Shown piece by piece: positions 13,994 through 21,107 of a stretch of 21,107 nucleotides of DNA. The stretch's first letter is position 1. Each line of letters begins with the position of its first letter. The notes below the pieces were generated by a model that was not told where the DNA came from, did not search any database, and saw only the letters and a list, made by a program, of their open reading frames with translations. The translations under genes and the position numbers were made by a program. Source of the stretch: JAXHUH01 sp034211175 (GTDB taxonomy: Bacteria > Actinomycetota > Acidimicrobiia > Acidimicrobiales > CAIXPF01); contig JAXHUH010000279.1 in the NCBI GenBank assembly GCA_034211175.1, positions 1-21,107 on the forward strand. The letters run 5' to 3'.

Positions 13994-15229
13994 ATGCCTC
14001 GACCACCGACGGACCCGCGCCCGCCGATCCCGACCGCCTACCGGAGCGACGACCGGGTGGCGATCCAGGAGATGGCCCGCGACTTCGCCATGAACCGGGT
14101 GCTGCCGGTCGCGAACGAGCTCGACCCCGAGCACGGGCTGATCCCCGAGTCGCTCCGCAAGGAGATGGGCGAGCTCGGCTTCTTCGGGATCCTCATCGGC
14201 ACCGAGTACGACGGCCTCGGCCTCGGGGCGTTCGAGTACGCCCTCATCACCGAGGAGCTGGCCCGGGCGTGGATGAGCGTGGCCAGCATCATCGCCCGCT
14301 CCAGCCTGGCCCGCAGCGTCAACCGGGCCCGGCGCGCCGAGATCCTGCCCCGGGCGGCACGGGGCGAGTGGCTCGGTGCGTTCGCCATGTCGGAGCCCGA
14401 CGCCGGCTCCGACGTCGCGTCGATCCGCACCCGGGCCGAGCGCACCGACGGCGGCTGGCTCATCAACGGCCAGAAGATGTGGTGCACCTTCGCCGACCAG
14501 GCCAACGCCCTCATCGTCGTGGCCCGCACGACGCCGTACGACCCGGCGCGGCGCCACTCGGGGATCCGTCAGTTCGTCGTCGAGAAGGAGCCGGGCACCC
14601 TGCCCGAGGGCTGCACCGGCAACCCGATCCGCAAGATCGGCTACCACGGCTGGAACACGTTCGAGCTGTCGTTCAGCGACTGCTTCGTCCCCGAGGACGG
14701 CCTCGTCGGCAACGAGGCCGAGGGCGCGGCCGAGCCCGAAGCGCAGCCCGAGAAGGCGAGCGACGGGTTCGCCCGGACGGTGTCGGGCATGACCATCCCC
14801 CGCATCCACACCGCGGCCCGCTCGATCGGTCTCGCCCGGGGCGCGTTGGAGGACTCGATCCGCTACGTCGGCGAGCGCCACCAGTTCGACCGGCCGATCG
14901 CCGACTTCCAGGCCATCCGGTTCAAGATCGCCACGATGGCCTCGGAGATCGAGGCGTGCCGGGCGCTGATGTACCAGGTCGCCGACGACGCCGACCACGG
15001 CGCCAACGTCGACGACCGCGCCGCCATGTTGAAGTACCTGGCCGCCGAGATGTCCGAGCGGGTGACGTCCGAGGGTCTGCAGATCCACGGCGGCGCCGGC
15101 TACACGACCGACTTCGCGATCGAGCGCTACTGGCGCGACGCCCGCCTCACCAAGATCTTCGAGGGCACCTCGGAGATCATGCAGCGGATCGTGTCCGACA
15201 GCCTCCTCGGCCGATCGGGCCTGCGATGA
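13994..15229 (+). CDS. Acyl-CoA dehydrogenase
   Basis: The product has 411 residues. The FAD-binding signature FAMSEPDAGSDVAS is near residues 131-144, the middle beta domain contains WLINGQKMWCT, and the C-terminal helical domain has RHQFDRPIADFQAI and LQIHGGAGYTTDF. The catalytic base is in FEGTSEI (E390). The family introduces a trans alpha-beta double bond into an acyl-CoA using an electron-transfer flavoprotein. In this operon a methylsuccinyl-CoA-like or other branched dicarboxyl-CoA substrate is plausible, but sequence alone does not show it. A hydrophilic insertion of about 15 residues (AEGAAEPEAQPEKASD) lies before the helical domain. The start has GGGGGGAA about 6 bases upstream. 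Its stop overlaps the next start (ATGA, 15226), implying coupled translation. Confidence 0.94.
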   Translation: MPRPPTDPRPPIPTAYRSDDRVAIQEMARDFAMNRVLPVANELDPEHGLIPESLRKEMGELGFFGILIGTEYDGLGLGAFEYALITEELARAWMSVASIIARSSLARSVNRARRAEILPRAARGEWLGAFAMSEPDAGSDVASIRTRAERTDGGWLINGQKMWCTFADQANALIVVARTTPYDPARRHSGIRQFVVEKEPGTLPEGCTGNPIRKIGYHGWNTFELSFSDCFVPEDGLVGNEAEGAAEPEAQPEKASDGFARTVSGMTIPRIHTAARSIGLARGALEDSIRYVGERHQFDRPIADFQAIRFKIATMASEIEACRALMYQVADDADHGANVDDRAAMLKYLAAEMSERVTSEGLQIHGGAGYTTDFAIERYWRDARLTKIFEGTSEIMQRIVSDSLLGRSGLR

Positions 15230-15774
15230 GCGGCCGCGACAACGGCTCCGGCTTCGACCCGGCGGCGTTTCCGCTGGTGACCAAGGGCAACCAGTTCGAG
15301 GACTTCACGGTCGGGCGTGTCTTCACCCACCACTGGGGCCGAACCATCACCGAGGCCGACAACGTCGCCTTCTCGACGGCGACGTGCAACTGGAACCCCA
15401 TGCACCTCAACGTGGTCTTCGCCCGTGCCCACGGCCACGACGATGTCGTCGTCAACCCCATGCTCGTCCTGTGCACGGTGGTGGGGCTCTCGGTGGAGGA
15501 CCTCTCCGAGGCCGGTGGCCCGTTCCTCGGCATCGAGGACTGCACCTTCCACCTGCCGGTCCACCCCGGCGACACGATCACGGCCCGCTCGACGGTGGTC
15601 TCGGCCCGCGAGTCGTCGTCCAACCCCCGCAACGGGATCGTGACCTGGCACACCGAGGCCCACAACCAGCGCGACGAGCTGGTCGTCGACTACCGACGCT
15701 CCAACCTGGTCCGGCGCCGCGCACCGGCCACGCCGGCGGCCGAGCCGGTCGCCGCGGAAGGCTCGGCGCGATGA
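15226..15774 (+). CDS. MaoC-fold dehydratase/hydratase
   Basis: The product has 182 residues with a single hot-dog fold. The MaoC core begins near GNQFEDFTVGRVFTH. The active-site segment reads CNWNPMHLN (N55, N57, P58, H60), where R-specific enoyl-CoA hydratases have D-x-N-P-x-H; the Asp is Asn here. The substitution may be normal for a clade linked to C5-dicarboxyl-CoA hydration, but that is from memory and needs alignment. FHLPVHPGDTI is the typical second motif. The expected reaction is addition of water to an enoyl-CoA made by the preceding dehydrogenase. The C-terminus (about 160-182) is Ala/Pro-rich. It overlaps its neighbours by four bases on both sides, and the next gene is a second MaoC-like gene, suggesting a heteromeric hydratase. 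Confidence 0.88.
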   Translation: MSGRDNGSGFDPAAFPLVTKGNQFEDFTVGRVFTHHWGRTITEADNVAFSTATCNWNPMHLNVVFARAHGHDDVVVNPMLVLCTVVGLSVEDLSEAGGPFLGIEDCTFHLPVHPGDTITARSTVVSARESSSNPRNGIVTWHTEAHNQRDELVVDYRRSNLVRRRAPATPAAEPVAAEGSAR

Positions 15775-16256
15775 CGCTCAGCGAGCTCACCGGCAACGAC
15801 AACTGGTTCGAGGACTTCCCCGTCGGGCGGCGCATGCGCCACGCCCGGTCCGCCACCGTCGACGAGGTCGAGAACAGCTTCCTCACCAAGACGGTGATGA
15901 ACACCGCCCAATCCCACTGGAACGCCGAGGTCATGGCCGGCTCACCGCTCGGCGAGGGCAAGCTCGTGTTCGGGCTGATCACCGGGTCGATGACCGTCGG
16001 GTTGACCAGCCAGGACACCGCCGAGAACGCATTGGCCGAGCTCGGCCTCGACGCCGTGCGGTTCGCCAAACCCGTCCACCACGGCGACACGATCACCGCG
16101 TACTCCGAGGTGCTGGAGGCGACCGACAGCACGGAGCATCCCGACGCGGGCGTCGTCCGCTTCGCCCACTGGGGCTGCAACTAGCACGGCGACGTCGTCT
16201 GCCAGCTCGAGCGCACGGTGCTGGTGAAGCGCCGCAGCCACTGGGCCGACCGGTGA
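15771..16256 (+). pseudogene. MaoC-like hydratase subunit interrupted by an amber codon
   Basis: The frame starts at ATG 15771, overlapping the previous stop (ATGA), and reads a MaoC-type hot-dog protein (NWFEDFPVGRRM; MNTAQSHWN with H49; RFAKPVHHGDTI). TAG at 16182-16184 stops it after 137 residues. The same frame then continues HGDVVCQLERTVLVKRR and on to TGA at 16254, 23 further sense codons that look like the normal end of a MaoC domain, where homologs have a residue such as Gln followed by (H)G-x-(L/V)V. A single CAG to TAG change explains it. The whole product would be 161 residues. TGA 16254 sits 10 bases before the next ATG, so operon spacing is intact. It could be a truncated but active subunit, a read-through product, a recent knockout or a sequencing error. 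Confidence 0.75.
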
Positions 16257-16266
16257 GGGCCGCCCG

Positions 16267-17565
16267 ATGACCGGCGTCCACACCGACCGCGACCACCGGA
16301 CGGGCTCGCAGCCGCCCGACGTCGACGCCGACGCCGACGAACCGGCCGAGCACACGCAGGGCCACCTCGACGCCGCGGCGATGCGGCCCGCGCGCGACGG
16401 CCCCCTGCGCGACGTGCGGGTGATCGACCTCACCCAGGCGCTCGCCGGGCCGTACTGCACGATGATCCTGGCCGACCTCGGCGCCGACGTGATCAAGGCC
16501 GAGGCACCCAAGGGCGACCTGCCGCGGTTCCTGCCACCGTTCACCGAGACCGACGGCGAGCGGGCGTTCGGCGGCTACTTCGCGAGCATCAACCGCAACA
16601 AGCGCGGCATCACCCTGGACCTGAAGGACCCGACCGACCGAGATCGCTGCCTGCGGCTGATCGACGGCGCCGACGTCGTCGTCGAGAACTTCAAGGCCGG
16701 GGTCATGGAACGTCTCGGCCTCGGCTACGAGGCACTGGCCGAGCGGAACCCGGCACTGGTCTACGGCGCCATCCGCGGGTTCGGCGACCCCCGCACCGGG
16801 ACCAGTCCCCACGCGCAGTGGCCGGCGTTCGACATCGTCGCCCAGGCCATGGGCGGCTTGATCAGCTGCACCGGCACCGCGGACGGCGAGCGCGTGGCCA
16901 GCGGCCCGAGCGTCGGCGACCTGTACCCGGCGACGATGTGCGCGGTCGGCATCCTCGCCGCGCTCCACCACGCCCGGATGACCGGCGAGGGACAGTTCGT
17001 CGACGTGGCGATGATGGACGCGGTCATGGCCCTGTGCGAGTCGGTGACGTGGCGCTACTCCTACGAGGGCGAGGTCCAGGCGCCCCGGGGCAGCGCCCAT
17101 CCGTCGATCTCGCCGTTCGAGGTGTTCCCGACCGCGGACGGCCAGTGCGCCATCGCTGCGCCGACGCCGGCCCAGTGGGCCCACCTGTGCCGCACCGTCG
17201 GCCGCGAGGACCTGATCGAGGACGAGCGCACCCGCACCTCGCCGCGGCGCTCGGCGAACCGGGAGCTGGTCCACGAGGTGCTCAGCTCGTGGACGTCGGC
17301 CCGCACCACCGACGACGTCGTCGCCGCGCTGGCCGGCCACGTGCCGGTCGGCCCGGTGAACGATGCCCCGGCGTTGTTCCGCAGTGAGCACGTGCGGTCG
17401 CGGGAGATGCTCGTCGCCGTCGACCATCCGGGCTCGGAGCGCCCGGTGGTCACGGCGAACACGCCGATCCGCTTCACCCGCACCGGCACGGGCGTGTACC
17501 GGCGGGCCCCGAAGCTGGGCGAGCACACGGACGAGGTCCTGGCCGAGCTGGAGCAGCGCGAATGA
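16267..17565 (+). CDS. Family III (CaiB/BaiF-type) CoA-transferase
   Basis: The product has 432 residues. After a hydrophilic leader of about 48 residues, the fold begins LRDVRVIDLTQALAGPYCTM and ADLGADVIKAEAPKGD, the hallmark N-terminus of formyl-CoA transferase-like enzymes. The catalytic aspartate is in VGDLYPAT (D218), and MDAVMALCES belongs to the interlocked dimer core. The family moves CoA between carboxylic acids. In this operon it would activate the dicarboxylic substrate at the expense of succinyl-CoA or a similar donor, or move CoA within the molecule as mesaconyl-CoA C1:C4 transferase does. The start has GAGGG 7 bases upstream. The N-terminal leader is longer than usual and looks disordered. 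It overlaps the following TetR gene by ATGA at 17562. Confidence 0.93.
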   Translation: MTGVHTDRDHRTGSQPPDVDADADEPAEHTQGHLDAAAMRPARDGPLRDVRVIDLTQALAGPYCTMILADLGADVIKAEAPKGDLPRFLPPFTETDGERAFGGYFASINRNKRGITLDLKDPTDRDRCLRLIDGADVVVENFKAGVMERLGLGYEALAERNPALVYGAIRGFGDPRTGTSPHAQWPAFDIVAQAMGGLISCTGTADGERVASGPSVGDLYPATMCAVGILAALHHARMTGEGQFVDVAMMDAVMALCESVTWRYSYEGEVQAPRGSAHPSISPFEVFPTADGQCAIAAPTPAQWAHLCRTVGREDLIEDERTRTSPRRSANRELVHEVLSSWTSARTTDDVVAALAGHVPVGPVNDAPALFRSEHVRSREMLVAVDHPGSERPVVTANTPIRFTRTGTGVYRRAPKLGEHTDEVLAELEQRE

Positions 17566-18287
17566 TCGACGACGCACCGGACGGGGCCACGCCCTCCGCC
17601 GGTCGCGCGTCGGACCTCGAGCAGTCCGACCGTCAGCGACCCGACCGGCAGCAACCCGACCGCTTACCGCCCAACCGCCAACAGCTCAGGAACGAGCGCT
17701 CGACCCGGGCGCTGCTCGACGCGGCCGCCGAGCTGATCGTCGAGGGTGGGTTCGAGTCCCTGACGCTGGCCGCGATCGGTGAGCGCGCGGGGTACAGCCG
17801 CGGCCTCGTGACCGCGCGGTTCGGTTCGAAGGAGGCGCTGGTCGGCGCGCTGATCGACCGGATCGTCCGCCGTTGGAACCACCGCAACGTCATGCCCCGC
17901 ACCGAGGGCGCGAGCGGTCGCGACGGTGTGCTCATCCTGGTCGACGCCATCGGCGAGCAGGCGGCCCGGGACCCGTCCTCGCTGCGGGTCCTCTACGCGC
18001 TGATGTTCGAGGCGCTCGGCCCCGACGAGGCGCTCCGGGCCCGATTCGCCAAGTTCCACGACGGGATGCGCTCCGACGTCGCGGGGCTCGTCGAGCGGGG
18101 CCATCGCGACGGCTCGCTCGACCCGTCGGTCGACGCCGCCCTGACCGCCCAGTTCGTGGTCGGCGGGCTGCGGGGCATCGCCTACCAGTGGCTGCTCGAC
18201 CCGGACCGCGTCGACCCGGTCCCGGCGCTGGCCCACCTGCACCGAACGCTCGCGACCGTCCTGGTCGCACCCGAGGGGGACGAATGA
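17562..18287 (+). CDS. TetR/AcrR-family regulator inside the acyl-CoA operon
   Basis: The product has 241 residues. The first 41 or so are polar and include four near-repeats of five residues (SDRQR, PDRQQ, PDRLP, PNRQQ; 17625-17684). The TetR domain follows: RSTRALLDAAAELIVEGG, then LAAIGERAGYSRGLVTARFGSKEAL. The rest is a helical ligand domain. Four-base overlaps with both the CoA-transferase and lyase genes show it is co-translated with the enzymes, so it probably controls this operon with a CoA ester or pathway acid as effector; the dyad over the -35 at 13902 is a possible site. That link is inference. The N-terminal repeat segment is unusual for TetR proteins and may be a recently expanded tract. 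Confidence 0.9.
   Translation: MIDDAPDGATPSAGRASDLEQSDRQRPDRQQPDRLPPNRQQLRNERSTRALLDAAAELIVEGGFESLTLAAIGERAGYSRGLVTARFGSKEALVGALIDRIVRRWNHRNVMPRTEGASGRDGVLILVDAIGEQAARDPSSLRVLYALMFEALGPDEALRARFAKFHDGMRSDVAGLVERGHRDGSLDPSVDAALTAQFVVGGLRGIAYQWLLDPDRVDPVPALAHLHRTLATVLVAPEGDE
17625..17684 (+). repeat. Four degenerate 15-bp repeats within the TetR gene
   Basis: Four successive 15-base units of the type CCCGACCGGCAGCAA encode the pentapeptides SDRQR, PDRQQ, PDRLP and PNRQQ. The unit length keeps the frame. It looks like a small in-frame tandem expansion in the unstructured N-terminus. Confidence 0.6.
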
Positions 18288-19273
18288 TGACGATCACGAC
18301 CACACCGGCGACGGGAACGGCGAACGGCTCGGCTCCCGGCATCGGCGGGCGACCGAACCGGCTCCGCCGCTCCGAGCTGTCGACCCCGGCGACGTCGGAG
18401 AAGATGATCACCAAGGCCGCGGCCACTGACGCCGACCTCGTGTTCCTCGACCTCGAGGACGCCGTCGCCCCCTCGGAGAAGGAGGGGGCGCGGGCCAACA
18501 TCGTGGCCGCGCTGCGCGACCTCGACTGGGGCTCGAAGGTCCGGGCGTACCGCATCAACGGCGTCCACACCCCGTGGTGCCACGGCGACCTGATCGAGGT
18601 CGTCTCCGGGGCCGGCGCGAACCTCGACGTGATCATCGTCCCGAAGGTGAAGCGGCCTCGCGACGTGTGGTTCGTCGACGACCTCCTCACCCAGCTCGAG
18701 ACCGGGCTCGGGCTCGAGGTCGGCCGCATCGGTCTGGAGCTGCTCATCGAGGAGGCCGAGGCGCTGGCCGACGTCGAGGCGATCGCCGCGTGCTCACCCC
18801 GTCTGGAGGCCCTGATCCTCGGGGTCGGCGACCTCGCCGCCAGCCAGGGGATCCGCACCGGCCACATCGGCGAGGGCGACGCCGGAGAGCTCGCCTACCC
18901 GGGCGACATGTGGCACTACCACCGCAACCGGATGATCCTCGCCGCCCGGGCCAACGGGCTCGACGCCATCGACGGCCCGTTCGCCAACTTCCGCAACCCC
19001 GATGCCTACCGGCGCGAGGCGACGTGGGCGTCGACCCTCGGCGCGGTGGGGAAGTGGTGCATCCACCCCAGCCAGATCGAGATCGCCAACGAGGTGTACG
19101 CGCCGACGGCGAAGGAGATCGAGCGGGCCCGCCGGGTCGTCGAGGCCGTTCGGGAGGCCGAGGCCGCCGGCGCCGGCAGCGCCAACCTCAACGGCGTGAT
19201 GATCGACGCCGCGACGACCCGCCTGTTCGAGGTGACGCTCGAGCGGGCCGCCATCGCCGGGTTGTTGGACTGA
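18284..19273 (+). CDS. CitE/Mcl-like CoA-ester lyase (HpcH/HpaI fold)
   Basis: The product has 329 residues. After a Thr/Gly-rich leader, RRSELSTPATSEKM and ADLVFLDLEDAV match the start of the malyl-CoA/citramalyl-CoA lyase barrel. VRINGV-like RINGVHTPW is the usual CoA-binding strand. Likely magnesium ligands are E156 (LLIEE) and D183 (GVGDLAAS). KWCIHPSQIEIANE near the C-terminus is typical of the family. These enzymes cleave beta-hydroxyacyl-CoA esters, for example citramalyl-CoA to pyruvate and acetyl-CoA, or methylmalyl-CoA to glyoxylate and propionyl-CoA. Which one applies is not decided by sequence. The M. tuberculosis relative Rv2498c is known to act in itaconate and leucine breakdown. 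The start ATG 18284 overlaps the TetR stop, with GAGGGGG just upstream; ATG 18287 is equally possible. Confidence 0.92.
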   Translation: MMTITTTPATGTANGSAPGIGGRPNRLRRSELSTPATSEKMITKAAATDADLVFLDLEDAVAPSEKEGARANIVAALRDLDWGSKVRAYRINGVHTPWCHGDLIEVVSGAGANLDVIIVPKVKRPRDVWFVDDLLTQLETGLGLEVGRIGLELLIEEAEALADVEAIAACSPRLEALILGVGDLAASQGIRTGHIGEGDAGELAYPGDMWHYHRNRMILAARANGLDAIDGPFANFRNPDAYRREATWASTLGAVGKWCIHPSQIEIANEVYAPTAKEIERARRVVEAVREAEAAGAGSANLNGVMIDAATTRLFEVTLERAAIAGLLD

Positions 19274-19309
19274 GGCGGGTGGACGACCGTGACGGCCGGG
19301 GGAGCGACC

Positions 19310-20620
19310 GTGACCATCACCGATGAGCTGTGGGAGCGGTGGGGCCGGTTGACCATCGACGACGTACCCGACGAGGTCGCCGTGCTGGCCCGCCAGTGCG
19401 TGCTCGACTGGTTCGGTTGTGCGCTCGCCGGGCGGGCCGAACCACTCGCCGGGATCCTGCGGGCCGAGCTCGGCACCATCGCCGGCCGCTCGACGGTGCT
19501 CGGCCAATCGGCACGCTGTGCGGCGGGCCAGGCCGCGATGATCAACGGCGCCATCGGCCACGCCCTCGACTACGACGACACCCACACCACGATGGGCGGC
19601 CACCCGACCGTCCCGTTGCTCCCCGCGGCGCTCGCCCTGGCCGAGGACCTGGACGCCACCGGAGCCGAGCTGCTGGCGGCGTTCGTCGCCGGCTTCGAGG
19701 TCGAGTGCTGCCTCGGTGTCGCCCTCGGCGGTCGGCCCTACGCCAACGGCTGGCACACGACGTCGGTCATCGGGGTGTTCGGGGCGGCCGCCGCGTGCGC
19801 ACGGCTGCTCGGGCTCGACTGCGAGCAGTTCGGCCACGCGCTCGGCATCGCCGCGTCGCAGGCGTCGGGCCTCAAGGCGAACTTCGGCACGATGACCAAG
19901 CCGCTCCACGCCGGCCAGGCCGCCGAGCGGGGTGTGCTCGCCGCCCGGCTCGCGCAGCGGGGGTTCACCGCGGACCCGGACGCGTTCGAGTCCAACCAGG
20001 GCCTGGTCCAGGCGACCGGATCACCAGGTGTGCAGCGGGACCGGCTCGACGGCGTCGCCGACGAGTGGCTGATCCGGCGGACGCTGTTCAAGTACCACGC
20101 CGCCTGCTACCTGACCCACGCCGCCATCGAGTCGGCCGCGGCACTTCGCCCGCGGCTCGATGCCGGTGACGTCGAGCGGGTCAAGCTGGTCGTGAAGCCG
20201 TCGATCCTCGACGTCTGCGGCATACCCGAGCCGACGACCGGGCTGGAGGCCAAGTTCAGCCTCCGGGCGACCACGGCGATGGCGCTGCTCGGCGACGACA
20301 CCTCCGACCCGGAGGCGTTCTCGGATGCGCGCGCCCGCTCGGAGGAGGTGCAGGAGCTGCTCGCCCGGGTCGAGGTCACGACCGACGACGCACTCCGCCA
20401 GACCGAGTCGATCGTCCGGGTGCACGCGAGCGGCGCGTCACACGAGGCCCGCCACGACAGCGGGATCCCCGCCACCGACCTCGACGCCCAGGGCCGACGA
20501 CTCCGGGCCAAGTTCGACGCCCTCGCCGTCCCGGTGCTCGGCTCCGGCGCGAAGGCCCTGGCCGACCGCATCGACACCCTCGACCAGCTCCCCCACGCCA
20601 CGGACCTCGCCCACTTCTGA
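19310..20620 (+). CDS. MmgE/PrpD-family protein
   Basis: The product has 436 residues. Family landmarks are GHALDYDDTH near residue 83, GWHTTSVIGVFGAAAA, TKPLHAGQAAERGVLAA, and FKYHAACYLTHAAI in the second domain. The family includes 2-methylcitrate dehydratase (PrpD) and cis-aconitate decarboxylase, the itaconate-forming enzyme, besides many uncharacterised members. In this operon either a dehydratase of a tricarboxylic or citramalate-like acid or a decarboxylase or isomerase role would fit; I cannot choose between them. GTG 19310 is preferred because GGGGGAG lies about 6 bases upstream. GTG 19289 would add seven residues. It is the last gene of the operon, 36 bases after the lyase gene, and converges on a minus-strand gene 16 bases beyond its stop with no visible terminator. 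Confidence 0.92.
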   Translation: MTITDELWERWGRLTIDDVPDEVAVLARQCVLDWFGCALAGRAEPLAGILRAELGTIAGRSTVLGQSARCAAGQAAMINGAIGHALDYDDTHTTMGGHPTVPLLPAALALAEDLDATGAELLAAFVAGFEVECCLGVALGGRPYANGWHTTSVIGVFGAAAACARLLGLDCEQFGHALGIAASQASGLKANFGTMTKPLHAGQAAERGVLAARLAQRGFTADPDAFESNQGLVQATGSPGVQRDRLDGVADEWLIRRTLFKYHAACYLTHAAIESAAALRPRLDAGDVERVKLVVKPSILDVCGIPEPTTGLEAKFSLRATTAMALLGDDTSDPEAFSDARARSEEVQELLARVEVTTDDALRQTESIVRVHASGASHEARHDSGIPATDLDAQGRRLRAKFDALAVPVLGSGAKALADRIDTLDQLPHATDLAHF

Positions 20621-20636
20621 GCGGTCGACGGTCGGG

Positions 20637-21107
20637 TCAGGAGTGGGGCGGAGCCTTCTCGTCCTCCTGGCGCAGGGGACGCTGAGCACGACCGCGCGTG
20701 CGACGTTCACGCCGACGGCGAGGCGTCGGCGGTCCCCCCGGTCCCGTGCGGGTCGGCAACACCGCATCGACGACCCGATCGACCCTGTGCACGCCGGCAC
20801 GGTACCGACGGTGCCCGGCCCGCTCGGGGTTGGTTCCGGCGGTCGGGGCCAGTCGACGCGACGCGTCACGGCCGGCGCCCGACATGTTGTGATCCGCATC
20901 GGTGGCTCGCAGCAGCGCGCCCGATGCGATGAGCACGACCAAGCACACGACGCCGATGGCGGCGCCGGCGTCGAGGACGTCGTCGATGTCGTCGAGGCGG
21001 CCGAGCCACACGCGGGCGACGCCGTTGGCGAGTCGGCCGCCGAGGCTGCCCAGTGAGAGGAACGTCGCCCGGACCGACCGCGCCAGGCGGGGCGCGGTCG
21101 CCGTGGC
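20637..21107 (-). CDS. Membrane protein of unknown function, C-terminal part
   Basis: The frame is open from the right edge of the window, so the N-terminus is missing; 156 residues are visible. One strong membrane segment is present (AGAAIGVVCLVVLIASGALL, about residues 47-66 of the visible part), preceded by an amphipathic Gly/Arg-rich stretch (SLGSLGGRLANGVARVWLG). A long basic, Pro/Arg-rich tail follows and ends in DEKAPPHS. Codons have the strong G/C third-position bias of real genes here. I recognise no family. The tail is probably cytoplasmic and disordered. Confidence 0.6.
   Translation of the reverse strand, partial: ATATAPRLARSVRATFLSLGSLGGRLANGVARVWLGRLDDIDDVLDAGAAIGVVCLVVLIASGALLRATDADHNMSGAGRDASRRLAPTAGTNPERAGHRRYRAGVHRVDRVVDAVLPTRTGPGGPPTPRRRRERRTRGRAQRPLRQEDEKAPPHS

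Noticed and set aside
16182..16184. Recoding of TAG as an amino acid such as pyrrolysine
   Set aside because: TAG serves as an ordinary stop for the Lrp/AsnC gene in the same window, and no recoding machinery is visible. A point mutation or sequence error is simpler.

Overview
The window is uniformly GC-rich (by eye about 70% or more), with GTG and ATG starts, tightly overlapping ATGA gene junctions, an LPXTG wall-anchored protein, and a strong CoA-ester and amino-acid catabolic content. This fits a high-GC actinomycete. The ABC ATPase style and the acyl-CoA catabolic operon suggest an Acidimicrobiia-like lineage (Ilumatobacter/Iamia type), but that placement is inference, and no rRNA or other marker gene is present.

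Layout. Positions 1-2845 hold the end of an FtsX/MacB-type permease gene followed by two overlapping ABC ATPase genes; the first ATPase carries a C-terminal AbrB/SpoVT-like tail. Positions 2980-5022 are one open frame joining a persulfide-dioxygenase-like metallo-beta-lactamase domain, two rhodanese domains (the first without its cysteine) and a complete 1-Cys peroxiredoxin. The peroxiredoxin also has its own Shine-Dalgarno and ATG inside the frame. Positions 5165-6436 encode a serpin lipoprotein with an inhibitory-type hinge. A TetR regulator (6746-7372) converges on an LPXTG surface protein gene (7502-8440, minus), with two strong hairpins between them.

Positions 8441-9363 contain no intact gene. 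They hold a short ABC-ATPase gene fossil and three tandem 61-bp palindrome-bearing repeats. Next come an aminotransferase and Lrp/AsnC regulator pair (minus, 11344 to 9364), a small membrane protein, and a LysR regulator divergent from a 3-hydroxyisobutyrate-dehydrogenase-like gene.

From 13994 to 20620 runs a probable single operon behind a good sigma-70-type promoter (13902-13930) and a 5' leader hairpin. It contains an acyl-CoA dehydrogenase, two MaoC-fold hydratase-like genes, a family III CoA-transferase, a TetR regulator, a CitE/Mcl-like CoA-ester lyase and an MmgE/PrpD protein. Activation by CoA transfer, alpha-beta oxidation, hydration and C-C cleavage would suit a branched C5 dicarboxylate such as methylsuccinate, mesaconate or itaconate; the exact substrate is not readable from sequence. 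The second MaoC gene is interrupted by an in-frame amber codon, with 23 intact codons continuing behind it. The window closes with the C-terminal part of a minus-strand membrane protein.

The items most worth a second look are the sulfur/peroxide fusion with its internal start, the amber-interrupted MaoC gene inside an otherwise intact operon, the 61-bp repeats with the neighbouring gene fossil, and the ATPase with an AbrB-like tail.
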